Positions 1 through 9,242 are shown, numbered from the stretch's first letter. The stretch: 64,000 bases of DNA from Nitratireductor arenosus (GCF_009742725.1 NZ_WPHG01000008.1:96796-160795), one strand, 5' to 3'. Notes: a model not told the origin generated them from the letters alone. A program made the numbers and translations.

Positions 1-1
1 G

Positions 2-439
2 GCGCTGGAGGACGTGTTGCGCCGCCTCGCCCTCAGCCTGTCGGAGATGGCGCTCGGCAAGGCGCTGGCGCCGCTGCAGAACCTGATCGGCGCGGGCATG
101 TCCAGCCTGTTCGACATGTTGCTGAAGGCCGTTCCGCACGCCAAAGGCGGGGTTCCGGGCAAACCGACCCGGTTCGCCGCTGGCGGGGTGGTGTCGCAAC
201 CGACCTATTTTCCAATGCCGGGCGGACTGGGCCTGATGGGCGAGGCCGGCGCGGAGGCTATCCTGCCGCTTGCGCGCGGCGCCGACGGACGCTTGGGTGT
301 GGCTGCGGGCGGGACGACAGCGCCGGTCAATATCGTCTTCAACGTGACGACGCCGGACGCCGCCTCGTTCCGCAAATCCGAAGCGCAGATCACCGGCATG
401 ATCGCGCGCGCCGCCTCGCGCGGCGCACGCTCGCTGTGA
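2..439 (+). CDS. GTA tail tape measure protein, 3' part
   Basis: The reading frame is open to the left window edge, so only the C-terminal ~145 residues are present. Gly/Ala-rich segments (AKGGVPG, FAAGGVV) and the GLMGEAGAEAILPL motif are typical of the C-terminus of short phage and GTA tape-measure proteins, which set tail length inside the tail tube. The next four genes match the RcGTA order g12-g15, which makes this the g11 equivalent by context. There is a 37-bp gap to the next gene. The identification rests on the motif and synteny; the N-terminus is outside the window. Confidence 0.8.
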   Translation, partial: ALEDVLRRLALSLSEMALGKALAPLQNLIGAGMSSLFDMLLKAVPHAKGGVPGKPTRFAAGGVVSQPTYFPMPGGLGLMGEAGAEAILPLARGADGRLGVAAGGTTAPVNIVFNVTTPDAASFRKSEAQITGMIARAASRGARSL

Positions 440-476
440 TCGGACCGGGTCGACAGGCAAAACGGGGGAGGCGGCA

Positions 477-1127
477 TTGGCCGAACTTGACGCGTTTCAT
501 GAGGTGCTGTTCCCAAGCGCGGTGTCTTTCGGGGCGACCGGCGGGCCGGTGCGGCGCAACGAGATCGTGACGCTGACCTCCGGCCGGGAAAGGCGCAATG
601 CCAGGTTTGCCGAGTCCAGGCGCAGCTACGATGCCGGCACCGGGCTGCGTTCGCTTGATGACGTCTATGCGGTATTGGCCTTTTTCGAGGCGCGGCGCGG
701 ATCGCTGCACGGTTTCCGCTTTCGCGATCCGTTCGACCGCAAATCCTGCGCGCCGCACGAAACGCCGTCCGCCCTCGACCAGACGATCGGAACCGGCGAC
801 GGCGCGACCGCCGCCTATCAGCTGATCAAGATTTACGGTTCGGGACCGGACGCCTATCAGCGCCCGATCCGCAAGCCGGTCGAGGGCACCGTCAGCGTCG
901 CGGTGGACGGCGCGGGTGGGGTGGCGGGCGTCGACTTCACGGTCGATGCCACCACCGGGCTGGTCGTATTCGAGCCCGCCTCGATCCCCCAGGCCGGCCT
1001 GTCGGTCACGGCCGGTTACGAATTCGACGTCCCGGTCCGCTTCGATAGCGAGGCGCTGTCGGTCAACCTTGCCGCTTTCAAGGCCGGCCAGATTCCTGCC
1101 ATTCCCCTGATCGAGGTTCTGTCGTGA
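477..1127 (+). CDS. GTA distal tail protein (DUF2460, g12-like)
   Basis: A 216-residue protein beginning ELDAFHEVLFP and continuing with GGPVRRNEIV and SGRERRN, the signature of the DUF2460/TIGR02217 family. The family is equivalent to RcGTA g12, which forms the distal tail ring joining the tube to the hub. The start is a TTG preceded by a strong GGGGGAGG at about 461-469, and no nearer ATG would keep the family N-terminus. Its stop overlaps the next start in a GTGA arrangement, so the two are translationally coupled. It looks intact and full length for the family. Confidence 0.88.
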   Translation: MAELDAFHEVLFPSAVSFGATGGPVRRNEIVTLTSGRERRNARFAESRRSYDAGTGLRSLDDVYAVLAFFEARRGSLHGFRFRDPFDRKSCAPHETPSALDQTIGTGDGATAAYQLIKIYGSGPDAYQRPIRKPVEGTVSVAVDGAGGVAGVDFTVDATTGLVVFEPASIPQAGLSVTAGYEFDVPVRFDSEALSVNLAAFKAGQIPAIPLIEVLS

Positions 1128-2014
1128 GCGGCTTTTCGCCCGACCTTCTGGCGCATTTGCAACGCGATGTGACGACTGTGTGCCATTGCTGGCGCGTCGT
1201 GCGGGCCGACGCGACGGTTCTGGGGTTCACCGACCACGACCGTCCGCTGGTCGTCGACGGCACGCCGTGCGCGCCGGATTCGGGGTTTTCCGCCAGCGAA
1301 ACGCGCGAAAGCCTCGGACTGTCGGTCGACACGCTCGATATCGAAGGCGCGCTGTTTTCGGCCGATCTCGATGCCGGGGAAATCGCAGCCGGGCGTTTCG
1401 ACGGGGCGACCGTCGAGACCTTTCTGGTCAACTGGCGCGCGCCCGACCAACACGCATTGCTGCGCAAGGCGGTGATTGGCAGGATCACGCTGGAGGACGG
1501 ACGTTTTCGCGCCGAGCTGGAAAGCCAGAAGCGCCATCTCGACCAGCCGCGCGGACGCTGGTTCCGCCGCGGCTGCGATGCGGAACTGGGCGACGGGCGT
1601 TGCGGCGTCGCCCTCGACCAGCCCGCTTTTGCCGGCGAGGGGACGGTGAGCGCCGTCGTCACCGCCGACATGGTGGCGGTCGACGGCATCGAGACGTTCG
1701 AGCCCGCCTGGTTTTCCAATGGTATCCTGACCTGTCTCGACGGGCCGCTGGCGGGGGCGCGCCATCGCATTCTTGCGCATCGGCGCGGCAGCGCGGCCGA
1801 CGAACTGGTGATCTGGCGTGATACTGCGCCTCTGCCGCCTCCCGGTACGGCGGTGGCGCTGCGCGCCGGCTGCGACAAGCGGTTTTCCACCTGCAAGGCG
1901 AAATTCGGCAATCATCTGAATTTCCGCGGCTTTCCGCATCTGCCGGGCAACGATGTCGCCTATGGGTACGCGACGCCGGACGAAACCTTCGACGGGAGCC
2001 CATTGGTGCCATGA
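1124..2014 (+). CDS. GTA hub protein (DUF2163, g13-like)
   Basis: A 296-residue DUF2163 (BR0599-type) protein, equivalent to RcGTA g13, the baseplate hub. Visible features are the N-terminal HLQRDVTTVCHCWRV segment and a cysteine-rich C-terminal part with RGCDAELGDGRCGV and DKRFSTCKAKFGN followed by NFRGFPHLPGND, the region that binds a metal or cluster in the known GTA hub. It starts with a GTG that overlaps the previous stop by 4 bp and ends in a 4-bp ATGA overlap with the peptidase gene, so g12-g13-g14 are tightly coupled. Confidence 0.88.
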   Translation: MSGFSPDLLAHLQRDVTTVCHCWRVVRADATVLGFTDHDRPLVVDGTPCAPDSGFSASETRESLGLSVDTLDIEGALFSADLDAGEIAAGRFDGATVETFLVNWRAPDQHALLRKAVIGRITLEDGRFRAELESQKRHLDQPRGRWFRRGCDAELGDGRCGVALDQPAFAGEGTVSAVVTADMVAVDGIETFEPAWFSNGILTCLDGPLAGARHRILAHRRGSAADELVIWRDTAPLPPPGTAVALRAGCDKRFSTCKAKFGNHLNFRGFPHLPGNDVAYGYATPDETFDGSPLVP

Positions 2015-2466
2015 GCGTGAAGCCGGCATCGAACGGGTCGGTTGGCGCGCGGGTCGTCGCCGAAGCGCTCGATTGGGTGGGAACCCCCTACCGTCATCAG
2101 GGATCGAAAAAGGGCGTCGGCTGCGATTGCCTGGGACTGGTGCGTGGCGTCTGGCGCGCGCTCTACGAAGACGAACCCGAGCCGGTCGAAGCATACGCGC
2201 CTGACTGGGCGGAAGCGGGCGGACGCGACCGCCTGCTGGACGCGGCGCGCCGCTATTGTCGCGAGCGTCCGCTGGCCGGAGCCGCGGCCGGCGACCTGGT
2301 TCTGTTTCGCTGGAAACCGGCGCTGCCGGCCAAACATGCCGGCATCCTACTTGCGCCGGATCGTTTCGTGCACGCCTATCAGGGCCATGCGGTGACCGTC
2401 TCCGCGCTCGTGCCGCAATGGCGCCGCCGCATCGCCGGCGTGTTCTCGTTTCCCGAACCCGACTGA
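2011..2466 (+). CDS. GTA NlpC/P60-type cell wall peptidase (g14-like)
   Basis: A 151-residue NlpC/P60 hydrolase. The catalytic Cys lies at residue 40 in GCDCLGLVRG, and the following His is in KHAGILL near residue 110. The RcGTA g14 equivalent cleaves peptidoglycan peptides so the particle can reach the inner membrane. The TPYRHQG motif before the cysteine is typical of the phage and GTA branch. The ATG start overlaps the previous stop (ATGA). The length is normal for the family and no defect is visible. Confidence 0.9.
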   Translation: MSVKPASNGSVGARVVAEALDWVGTPYRHQGSKKGVGCDCLGLVRGVWRALYEDEPEPVEAYAPDWAEAGGRDRLLDAARRYCRERPLAGAAAGDLVLFRWKPALPAKHAGILLAPDRFVHAYQGHAVTVSALVPQWRRRIAGVFSFPEPD

Positions 2467-2475
2467 GGGCAAGTC

Positions 2476-5400
2476 TTGGCCACACTCCTGCTACAGGCCG
2501 CCGGCGCCTATCTCGGCGGTTTTCTGGGCGCGACCGGCGTCACCATCGGTACCGCCGCCGGCGCGCTCGCCGGCTATGCCCTGGACCGCTATGTGCTGGG
2601 CGGGACGCGCACGCGGGAAGGACCGCGGCTGAAAGGTGCGCAGCCGTTCTCGGCTGAGGATGGAACGCCCGTGCCCCGGCTTTACGGCACCGCGCGGCTG
2701 GGCGGCACGCTGATTTGGGCGACGCGGTTCGAAGAAACCCGCACCTCCGAGCGCCAGGGCGGCAAGGGCGGTCCGCGCGTCAATACCTACACCTATTTCG
2801 CCAACGCGGCGTTCGCCCTGTGCGAGGGTGAGATCGCGACGATCCGCCGGGTGTGGGCCGACGGCCGCGAACTCGACCTGACCGCGGTGACGATGCGTCT
2901 TTATCGCGGCAGCGAGGATCAGCCGCCCGATCCGTTGATCGAGGCCAAGCAGGGCGCGGGCAACGCTCCGGCCTATCGCGGGATAGCCTATGTGGTGTTC
3001 GAACGCCTACCGCTTGAGGCGTATGGCAACCGCCTGCCGCAGCTCCAGTTCGAAGTCATCCGCCCTGTCGGTCCCCTGTGCGGCCAGGTGCGCGCCGTCG
3101 CGCTGATCCCGGGATCGACCCAGTTCGGCTACGCGCCGGGCGAGGTCAGCCAGAGCGTCCAGGTGGGCGAGGCCGGGCTCGTCAACCGGCACGTGCTTTA
3201 CGCCGCCAGCGATTTCGAAGCCTCGCTCGACGAACTGGTCGCCACCTGTCCGAACCTGACAAACGTCGCCCTGGTGGCGACCTGGTTCGGCAATGATCTG
3301 AGGGCCGGACAGTGCCGTATCCGGCCCGGCATCGCCGACCCGTCGGTCGCCGCCGCGTCTGTTCCTTGGGAAGCAGGCGGGCTCGGCCCGACCGAGGCCG
3401 ACATCGTCTCGCAGGACGCGGGCCGCGCCGCCTATGGCGGCACGCCGTCGGATCTGTCGGTGATCCAGGCGATCGGCGCCTTGAAGGCTCGCGGCCTGAA
3501 GGTCACGCTCTACCCCTTCATCATGATGGACGTGCCGGCCGGCAATACGCTTCCAGACCCTTATGGCGGCTCCGCCCAGGCGCGTTATCCATGGCGTGGC
3601 CGCATCACGTGCGATCCGGCGCCGGGCCGGCCTCAAAGCGCCGACAAAACCGCCTCCGCGCGCGGCCAGGCCGATCTGTTCATGGGCGCGGCGACGGCGG
3701 CCGACTTTTCGATTGAAGACGGAATGGCCCGGTATGCCGGCGATCCGCAGGACTGGGGCTATCGCCGTTTCGTGCTGCATTACGCGATGCTGGCGCAGGC
3801 GGCCGGTGGCGTCGACGCCTTCCTGATCGGCTCCGAACTGCCCGGCCTGACGACGCTGCGCGATCAAACCGACGCTTATCCGGTGGTCGAAGCGCTGTGC
3901 GATCTGGCGGCGCAGGTGCGTCTCGTCGTCGGCGCGCCGACCAAGATCAGCTACGGCGCGGACTGGAGGGAATATTTCGGCCACCAGCCGTCAGATGGCA
4001 GCGGCGACGTCTATTTCCATCTCGATCCGCTGTGGGCCCATCCGGCCATCGATGCGATCGGCATCGACAATTACCTGCCGCTGGCCGACTGGCGCGACGG
4101 CGATCATGCCGGCGCCAGTCCCGATGGCGCCTCGGGTCCTTACGACGCCAAGGCGCTGCGGGCGGCGATCGCCGGGGGCGAGGGGTACGACTGGCATTAT
4201 GTAAGCGAGGCGGCGCGCTTGATGCGCGAGCGCAGCGCCATCACCGACGGCGCCTACGGCAAGCCGTGGGTGTTCCGCCCCAAGGATATCGTCTCGTGGT
4301 GGTCGAACCCGCATCATGATCGCCCGGGCGGGGTGGAGGCGGCGACGCCGACGGCGTTCGTGCCCCGTTCGAAGCCGATCTGGTTCACCGAACTCGGTTG
4401 TCCGGCCTGCGACAAGGGGCCGAACCAGCCCAATGTGTTCGTCGATCCCAAATCCGCCGAAAGCGCATTGCCGTATTTTTCCAATGGCGGCCGCTCGGAC
4501 CTCGCCCAACATCGTTTCCTGCGCACCCATCTCGATCATTGGGACGAGGCGGTCGTCGGCTTCGACGAGACCGACAATCCGGTGTCGGGCGCCTATGGCG
4601 GGCGCATGGTCGACCGGGAGCGGATCTATCTGTGGGCCTGGGACGCGCGGCCATTTCCCGTCTTCCCGCTGGCCACGGACATCTGGGGCGACGGCGGCAA
4701 CTGGCCGCTCGGCCATTGGCTGAACGGGCGCGTGGCCAATCCGACGGTCGCCGACCTGGTCAACGCGGTTCTGGCCGATCACGGCCTGCCGTTGGCCGAC
4801 ACGACCGATGCCGGCGGCACGCTGGTCGGCTATGTGGTCGTCCAGCCGTCCACGGCGCGCGCGGTGCTGGAGGAACTGGCCGAAATCTACGGGTTGGCCG
4901 TGATCGAGGCGGCCGGCGTACTTGTCGTGCGCGACGTCGAAACGCTGCCGGGCCAGGCGGTCGAGGTCACAGACCTCGTTGCACGGGATCCCGAGCCGGT
5001 GGTCACGCATATGCGCGCGCCGCCCCACGACCAGCCCGGCGAGGTGATGCTCGCCTTTCGCGACCCCATGCGCGACTACCAGGCCGCGACCGCACGTCAT
5101 GTCCGTCCGGACGCTAGCAATAACCGTCAGGAGACGCTGTCTTTTTCGGGAAACCTGGAAGAGGGCGCGGCCCGAACGATCGCCGTCGACTGGCAGCGCC
5201 GGCATTGGCGGGGACGCGAGACGGTAGCCTTTTTCGTGCCGGCGAGCGAGCGGTTGCTCGTGGTCGGCTCGCTGGTCACCTTGCCGCAGGTCGGGCTCAC
5301 CGGCGAATTCCTGGTGACCGGGATCGAGGAGGGGCTGGTCCGCCACGTCGAGGCGCGGTGTGTTGAACGCGTGCCGAAAACCCCCGATATCCCCGCGCCG

Positions 5401-6381
5401 AGCGACATTCCTGCCCGCCTGCCGAACGCGGTCGCGGCACCGTTCGCCGTGTTTTTGGACCTGCCGCTGATGGCCGCCGCCGACGAGCCGCACCGGCAAT
5501 TGCAGATCGCCGCGTGGGCGCGGCCGTGGCGGTCACAACGCGTCTTCGCCTCGCCCGAGGGGACCGGTTTCGACGAGCGCGCCGATCTCGACCGGCCGGC
5601 GGTCGTCGGCGTGCTTGTCACCGATCTGGCCAGCGGGCCGGTCGGGCGTATCGACCGGGCAAACAGTCCGCGCGTGCAGTTACGCGGCGGCGAACTTGCG
5701 AGCGTGTCCACCATCCAAATGCTGAACGGTGCCAATGCGGTCGCCATCAGGGCGGATAACGGCGTCTGGGAAATCGTCCAGTTCGAGACAGCCGTCGAGA
5801 CGGCCCCGAATATCTGGCAACTGGGCGGGTTGCTGCGCGGACAGCTCGGCACCGAGGACGCGACGGCCGCCGGCGCCGCGGCTGGCGCGCCGTTCATTGT
5901 TTTGGACGCTGCCGTCCGTCCGGCGGGATTGCGCGTCCAGGAGGTCGGGCTGCCGCTTCACTGGCTGATCGGTCCGGCCGGCGCGGATTTCGGCGGCTCG
6001 ACCTTTGCGGCGGCCCATCTCGGCGGCGGCGTGCGCGCGGCCAAACCGCTGGCGCCGGTTCACCTCGCCGTCAGGCCGCAACCCGGCGGCGATCTGATGA
6101 TCCGCTGGATACGCCGCGGCCGGATTGCCGCCGACAGTTGGGAGCCGGCCGAAATCCCGCTCGGCGAGGAGGCGGAGGCCTACCGGGTCGAAATCCGTAA
6201 TCCCGCCGGTGCCCTCGTGCGCGCTGCCGAAACGACCGTGCCGCACTGGACCTATCCGACCGCCGACATCCTCGCCGATTTCGCCACCACGCCGGCCGAG
6301 GCCGATATCGTCGTGATGCAGAAGAAGGGTCCCGCCGGCGCCCCTGGCCTGAAGGCGGTCCTGCGGGCCGAAATCGGCTGA
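2476..6381 (+). CDS. GTA megatron / host-specificity baseplate protein (g15-like)
   Basis: A 1301-residue protein, close to the roughly 1300 residues of RcGTA g15. The N-terminus is a Gly/Ala-rich hydrophobic segment (GAYLGGFLGATG). The middle, roughly residues 430-720, corresponds to the GTA TIM-barrel-like domain (motifs DAFLIGSELPGL, IDAIGIDNYLPL, KPIWFTELGCPA). The C-terminal half resembles the phage tail 3 and receptor-binding regions. The protein forms the baseplate tip that contacts the recipient cell. The start is a TTG 9 bp after the peptidase stop, with GAGGGC upstream. The frame is intact, which argues for a functional GTA rather than a decaying prophage. Confidence 0.9.
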   Translation: MATLLLQAAGAYLGGFLGATGVTIGTAAGALAGYALDRYVLGGTRTREGPRLKGAQPFSAEDGTPVPRLYGTARLGGTLIWATRFEETRTSERQGGKGGPRVNTYTYFANAAFALCEGEIATIRRVWADGRELDLTAVTMRLYRGSEDQPPDPLIEAKQGAGNAPAYRGIAYVVFERLPLEAYGNRLPQLQFEVIRPVGPLCGQVRAVALIPGSTQFGYAPGEVSQSVQVGEAGLVNRHVLYAASDFEASLDELVATCPNLTNVALVATWFGNDLRAGQCRIRPGIADPSVAAASVPWEAGGLGPTEADIVSQDAGRAAYGGTPSDLSVIQAIGALKARGLKVTLYPFIMMDVPAGNTLPDPYGGSAQARYPWRGRITCDPAPGRPQSADKTASARGQADLFMGAATAADFSIEDGMARYAGDPQDWGYRRFVLHYAMLAQAAGGVDAFLIGSELPGLTTLRDQTDAYPVVEALCDLAAQVRLVVGAPTKISYGADWREYFGHQPSDGSGDVYFHLDPLWAHPAIDAIGIDNYLPLADWRDGDHAGASPDGASGPYDAKALRAAIAGGEGYDWHYVSEAARLMRERSAITDGAYGKPWVFRPKDIVSWWSNPHHDRPGGVEAATPTAFVPRSKPIWFTELGCPACDKGPNQPNVFVDPKSAESALPYFSNGGRSDLAQHRFLRTHLDHWDEAVVGFDETDNPVSGAYGGRMVDRERIYLWAWDARPFPVFPLATDIWGDGGNWPLGHWLNGRVANPTVADLVNAVLADHGLPLADTTDAGGTLVGYVVVQPSTARAVLEELAEIYGLAVIEAAGVLVVRDVETLPGQAVEVTDLVARDPEPVVTHMRAPPHDQPGEVMLAFRDPMRDYQAATARHVRPDASNNRQETLSFSGNLEEGAARTIAVDWQRRHWRGRETVAFFVPASERLLVVGSLVTLPQVGLTGEFLVTGIEEGLVRHVEARCVERVPKTPDIPAPSDIPARLPNAVAAPFAVFLDLPLMAAADEPHRQLQIAAWARPWRSQRVFASPEGTGFDERADLDRPAVVGVLVTDLASGPVGRIDRANSPRVQLRGGELASVSTIQMLNGANAVAIRADNGVWEIVQFETAVETAPNIWQLGGLLRGQLGTEDATAAGAAAGAPFIVLDAAVRPAGLRVQEVGLPLHWLIGPAGADFGGSTFAAAHLGGGVRAAKPLAPVHLAVRPQPGGDLMIRWIRRGRIAADSWEPAEIPLGEEAEAYRVEIRNPAGALVRAAETTVPHWTYPTADILADFATTPAEADIVVMQKKGPAGAPGLKAVLRAEIG

Positions 6382-6442
6382 GGCCGTCGCTTCTTTGCCA
6401 CCTGTTCAACCGCCATCCGACCCAAAGAAAGGAGACGTCTCC

Positions 6443-6649
6443 ATGAACGCAACCAAACCCTGGTATATGTCGCGCACCGTTTGGGCATCGCTCATCACGG
6501 TGCTGACTGGGACTGCCGGCCTGTTCGGCTTGCCGCTTGGCGAGGTCGACGACGCCGCGTTGACCGAGACCGTGCTGGAAACCGTCACCGCGATTTCGGG
6601 AATTTTCGCCCTTTTCGGCCGATTGTCCGCGACGACGAAAATCGGCTAG
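6443..6649 (+). CDS. Small membrane protein downstream of the GTA genes
   Basis: A 68-residue protein with an AAAGGAG ribosome site 8-9 bp before the ATG. It has one clear hydrophobic segment (VWASLITVLTGTAGLFGLPL), a short acidic stretch, a second hydrophobic stretch (ISGIFALFGRL) and a basic tail ending TTKIG. The pattern of a hairpin membrane protein ending in a GRLxATxKI-like motif is common in small proteins near phage lysis genes, so a holin-like role is possible. That role is inference. It follows the megatron gene by 61 bp on the same strand. Confidence 0.65.
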   Translation: MNATKPWYMSRTVWASLITVLTGTAGLFGLPLGEVDDAALTETVLETVTAISGIFALFGRLSATTKIG

Positions 6650-6784
6650 GCTTGCGGAAATTAGCAACACCGAGGCCAATCCCGGCTGAGCAGGGGAAAA
6701 AAACGTGTCCGGACTGGGCGACAAGGCCGCTTCGAGCCGCGCATGTTCATTCCGCGTTCAGCCGCGGCCGGCTAGAAGAACGCC

Positions 6785-7081
6785 ATGAACGGTTTTTTTC
6801 CCCATCTCAGGAACGCGGTCCTGGCGCTTGCCGTGGCGATGACCGGTCCCGCGCACGCCACCCTGCTTGCGCAGGCCCCGAGCGTGCCGGCCTATATCCA
6901 CACGATCGCCGCCGATTGTAACGCGATCGGCCGGTCGGTGGCCTCCAGCGCCGGCGGCCAGCTTCGCAAGGCGGTAGCCGTCGACCAGGGCGGGCGCACG
7001 GTGTGTATCATCACCTATACGGTGCCCAGCAAGGACGGCAAGCCGCCGCGCCGCGTGCAGACCACCGTGAACGCGGGATAG
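6785..7081 (+). CDS. Small exported protein, FeuN-like by position
   Basis: A 98-residue protein with a signal peptide (hydrophobic core NAVLALAVAMTG, cleavage likely after AHA) and a mature part of about 72 residues containing two cysteines (ADCNAIG and RTVCIIT) that could form a disulfide. It lies 78 bp upstream of a FeuP-like response regulator and its kinase. In Sinorhizobium a small periplasmic protein, FeuN, is encoded upstream of feuPQ and inhibits the FeuQ kinase. Position, size and export suggest the same role here. I cannot confirm sequence homology by eye. Confidence 0.6.
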   Translation: MNGFFPHLRNAVLALAVAMTGPAHATLLAQAPSVPAYIHTIAADCNAIGRSVASSAGGQLRKAVAVDQGGRTVCIITYTVPSKDGKPPRRVQTTVNAG

Positions 7082-7159
7082 AGGCCGACGAACCGCTTTT
7101 CCTCCGTGGCCGAAGCGCGTTAGATAGGTCCGGGCACAATCGATGACGTCGAGGATCTG

Positions 7160-7825
7160 ATGCGCATACTCGTTGTCGAGGACGACAAGAACCTCAACCG
7201 ACAGATTAGCGACGCGCTCGCGGAGGCGGGCTATGTCGTTGATAGCGCCTATGACGGCGAGGAAGGCCATTTCCTCGGCGATACCGAGCCTTATGATGCC
7301 GTCATTCTCGATATCGGCCTGCCGGAGATGGATGGCATCAGCGTCATCGAGCAATGGCGCCGCGACGGCAAGAAGATGCCGGTGCTGATGCTGACGGCGC
7401 GCGATCGCTGGAGCGACAAGGTCGCCGGCATCGACGCCGGCGCGGACGATTATGTCGCCAAGCCCTTCCATATCGAGGAAGTGCTGGCGCGGGTTCGCGC
7501 GCTGATCAGGCGGGCCGCCGGCCACGCCACCACCGAACTGGTCTGCGGAGCCCTCAGGCTCGATACCAAGACCTCGAAGGTGGACCTTGACGGCGCGCCG
7601 GTGAAGCTGACGTCGCACGAATTCCGCCTGCTTGCCTATCTGATGCATCATATGGGCGAGGTGGTGTCGCGCACGGAACTGGTCGAGCATCTCTACGACC
7701 AGGATTTCGATCGCGATTCCAACACCGTCGAGGTGTTCGTCGGACGGTTGCGCAAGAAGATCGGCAATGACCTGATCGAGACCGTGCGCGGCATGGGCTA
7801 CCGCATGCACGGGCTTGCCGAATGA
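7160..7825 (+). CDS. feuP: OmpR/PhoP-family response regulator, FeuP-like
   Basis: A 221-residue two-domain regulator. The receiver spans residues 1-115 with the acidic pair near ED8-D9, phospho-acceptor Asp51 (VILDIGLPEMDG) and a conserved Lys in AKPFH near 101. The C-terminal winged helix has LTSHEFRLLAYLMHH and the VEVFVGRLRKKIG recognition region. The DRWSDKVAGIDAGADDYVAKPFH stretch matches the rhizobial FeuP subgroup as I remember it. FeuP activates genes for cyclic glucan export and osmotic adaptation in Sinorhizobium; its targets here are unknown. A GAGG lies 5 bp before the ATG. The kinase gene starts at or just after its stop. Confidence 0.8.
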   Translation: MRILVVEDDKNLNRQISDALAEAGYVVDSAYDGEEGHFLGDTEPYDAVILDIGLPEMDGISVIEQWRRDGKKMPVLMLTARDRWSDKVAGIDAGADDYVAKPFHIEEVLARVRALIRRAAGHATTELVCGALRLDTKTSKVDLDGAPVKLTSHEFRLLAYLMHHMGEVVSRTELVEHLYDQDFDRDSNTVEVFVGRLRKKIGNDLIETVRGMGYRMHGLAE

Positions 7826-7853
7826 GCGGGAACTCGTCCGCGACCTGGACGGT

Positions 7854-9242
7854 ATGGCAGGCCGGGCGCGGCGGATGAGGTTTGGGCCGCGTTCGCTTTC
7901 CTTTCGTGTCGTTACCTATTCCAGCTTGTGGGCCATCGCCGCGCTTGTCGTCATCGCGACGCTGATCTCCGCGCTCTACCGCGATGCCGAGGAGCGCGGT
8001 TTCCGCGGGCTTCTGACGGCCCATCTCTACAGCGTCGTTACCGCCGTCAGCGTTGCCGAAGATGGTAGCTTGCGGGGCGCCCCGGAACTCTACGACCTCA
8101 AATTCACCCAACCCGATTCCGGCTGGTACTGGGCCGTCGAACCGCTGTCGCCCGGGCTTGGCGGCGGCTTCCGTTCCCCTTCGATGACCCGGCCGATCCC
8201 CGCCCCGCCCGTTTCGGACGTGCCGTTCGACAGCGAATTCCAACGCCGCTACGAGACGACCGGTCCCGGCGGCGAGCGCATAGACGTTCTGGAAAACGAT
8301 TTCATCCTCGACGCGCAAAACCGGATCGCCCGCTTTCGTGTGATGGGCAATCGCAGCGAACTCGAACAACAAATCAGCCAGTTCGAGTGGCAGATCTACA
8401 CCTATCTCGCGGTTTTCGGTGCCGGCATGATCGCCATCAACGCGGTGGCGATCCTGTTCGGCCTTCGCCCGCTCGATCAGGTTCGCAACGCGCTCGCCCA
8501 GGTGCGCGAAGGCACCGCCACGAAACTCGACGGGCGCTTCCCCTCCGAAATCGAACCGTTGGCGAACGAGACCAATGCGCTGATCGAAAACAATCGCCGC
8601 ATCCTGGAGCGTGCTCGCACCCAGGTCGGCAATCTCGCCCATTCGCTGAAGACGCCGGTTGCCGTGCTGCTCAACGAGGGACGCTCGATGGGCGGGCAGA
8701 AGGGTGGCCTGATCGTCGAACAGGCCGCCTCCATGCAAGAGCAGGTCGAGCATTACCTCAAGCGCGCGCGCATCGCCGCCCAGCGCGACAGCGTCGTCTT
8801 CCGTACGCCGACGCGCGACATCGTGGACCGGCTGGTGCGGGTATTCCGCAAGCTCAATCCGGCGGTGACCCTCGATTGTCGCCTTCCGGCCGACGATATC
8901 GTGTTCGCTGGCGAACGCGAGGATCTGGAGGAGATTTTGGGAAATCTCCTGGAAAATGCGGTGAAGTGGGCCAAATCCCACGTCCGGGTTTCGCTGGCGG
9001 CGGGCGAGGATGGCCGGGAGAGCTTCGAAGTTTTGATCGAGGATGACGGGCCGGGCATCCCGCCCGACAGGGCGCGCGAGGCGCTCAGACGCGGCAGCCG
9101 GCTCGACGAAAGCAAGCCCGGCACCGGGCTCGGGCTTGCGATCGTTGCCGACCTTGTCCGCGAATATGGCGGCACTATCGCGCTCGAGCGCGCGCAACTG
9201 GGCGGTCTGCGGGTCGCAATCGTGCTTCGGCAGGCCAGTTGA
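7854..9242 (+). CDS. feuQ: Membrane sensor histidine kinase, FeuQ-like
   Basis: Partner kinase of the preceding regulator. It has an N-terminal membrane helix (SLWAIAALVVIATLISAL), a periplasmic sensor domain of ~140 residues, a second helix (YLAVFGAGMIAINAVAILFG), a HAMP-like linker, an H-box NLAHSLKTP near residue 262, an N-box ENAVKWAK, and G-boxes DDGPGIP and GTGLGLAI. The start is uncertain: TTG 7815 would overlap feuP by 11 bp, while ATG 7854 or ATG 7875 leave a conventional short N-terminus. I chose 7854. By analogy with Sinorhizobium, its sensor domain would be the target of the small exported protein encoded upstream. Confidence 0.78.
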   Translation: MAGRARRMRFGPRSLSFRVVTYSSLWAIAALVVIATLISALYRDAEERGFRGLLTAHLYSVVTAVSVAEDGSLRGAPELYDLKFTQPDSGWYWAVEPLSPGLGGGFRSPSMTRPIPAPPVSDVPFDSEFQRRYETTGPGGERIDVLENDFILDAQNRIARFRVMGNRSELEQQISQFEWQIYTYLAVFGAGMIAINAVAILFGLRPLDQVRNALAQVREGTATKLDGRFPSEIEPLANETNALIENNRRILERARTQVGNLAHSLKTPVAVLLNEGRSMGGQKGGLIVEQAASMQEQVEHYLKRARIAAQRDSVVFRTPTRDIVDRLVRVFRKLNPAVTLDCRLPADDIVFAGEREDLEEILGNLLENAVKWAKSHVRVSLAAGEDGRESFEVLIEDDGPGIPPDRAREALRRGSRLDESKPGTGLGLAIVADLVREYGGTIALERAQLGGLRVAIVLRQAS

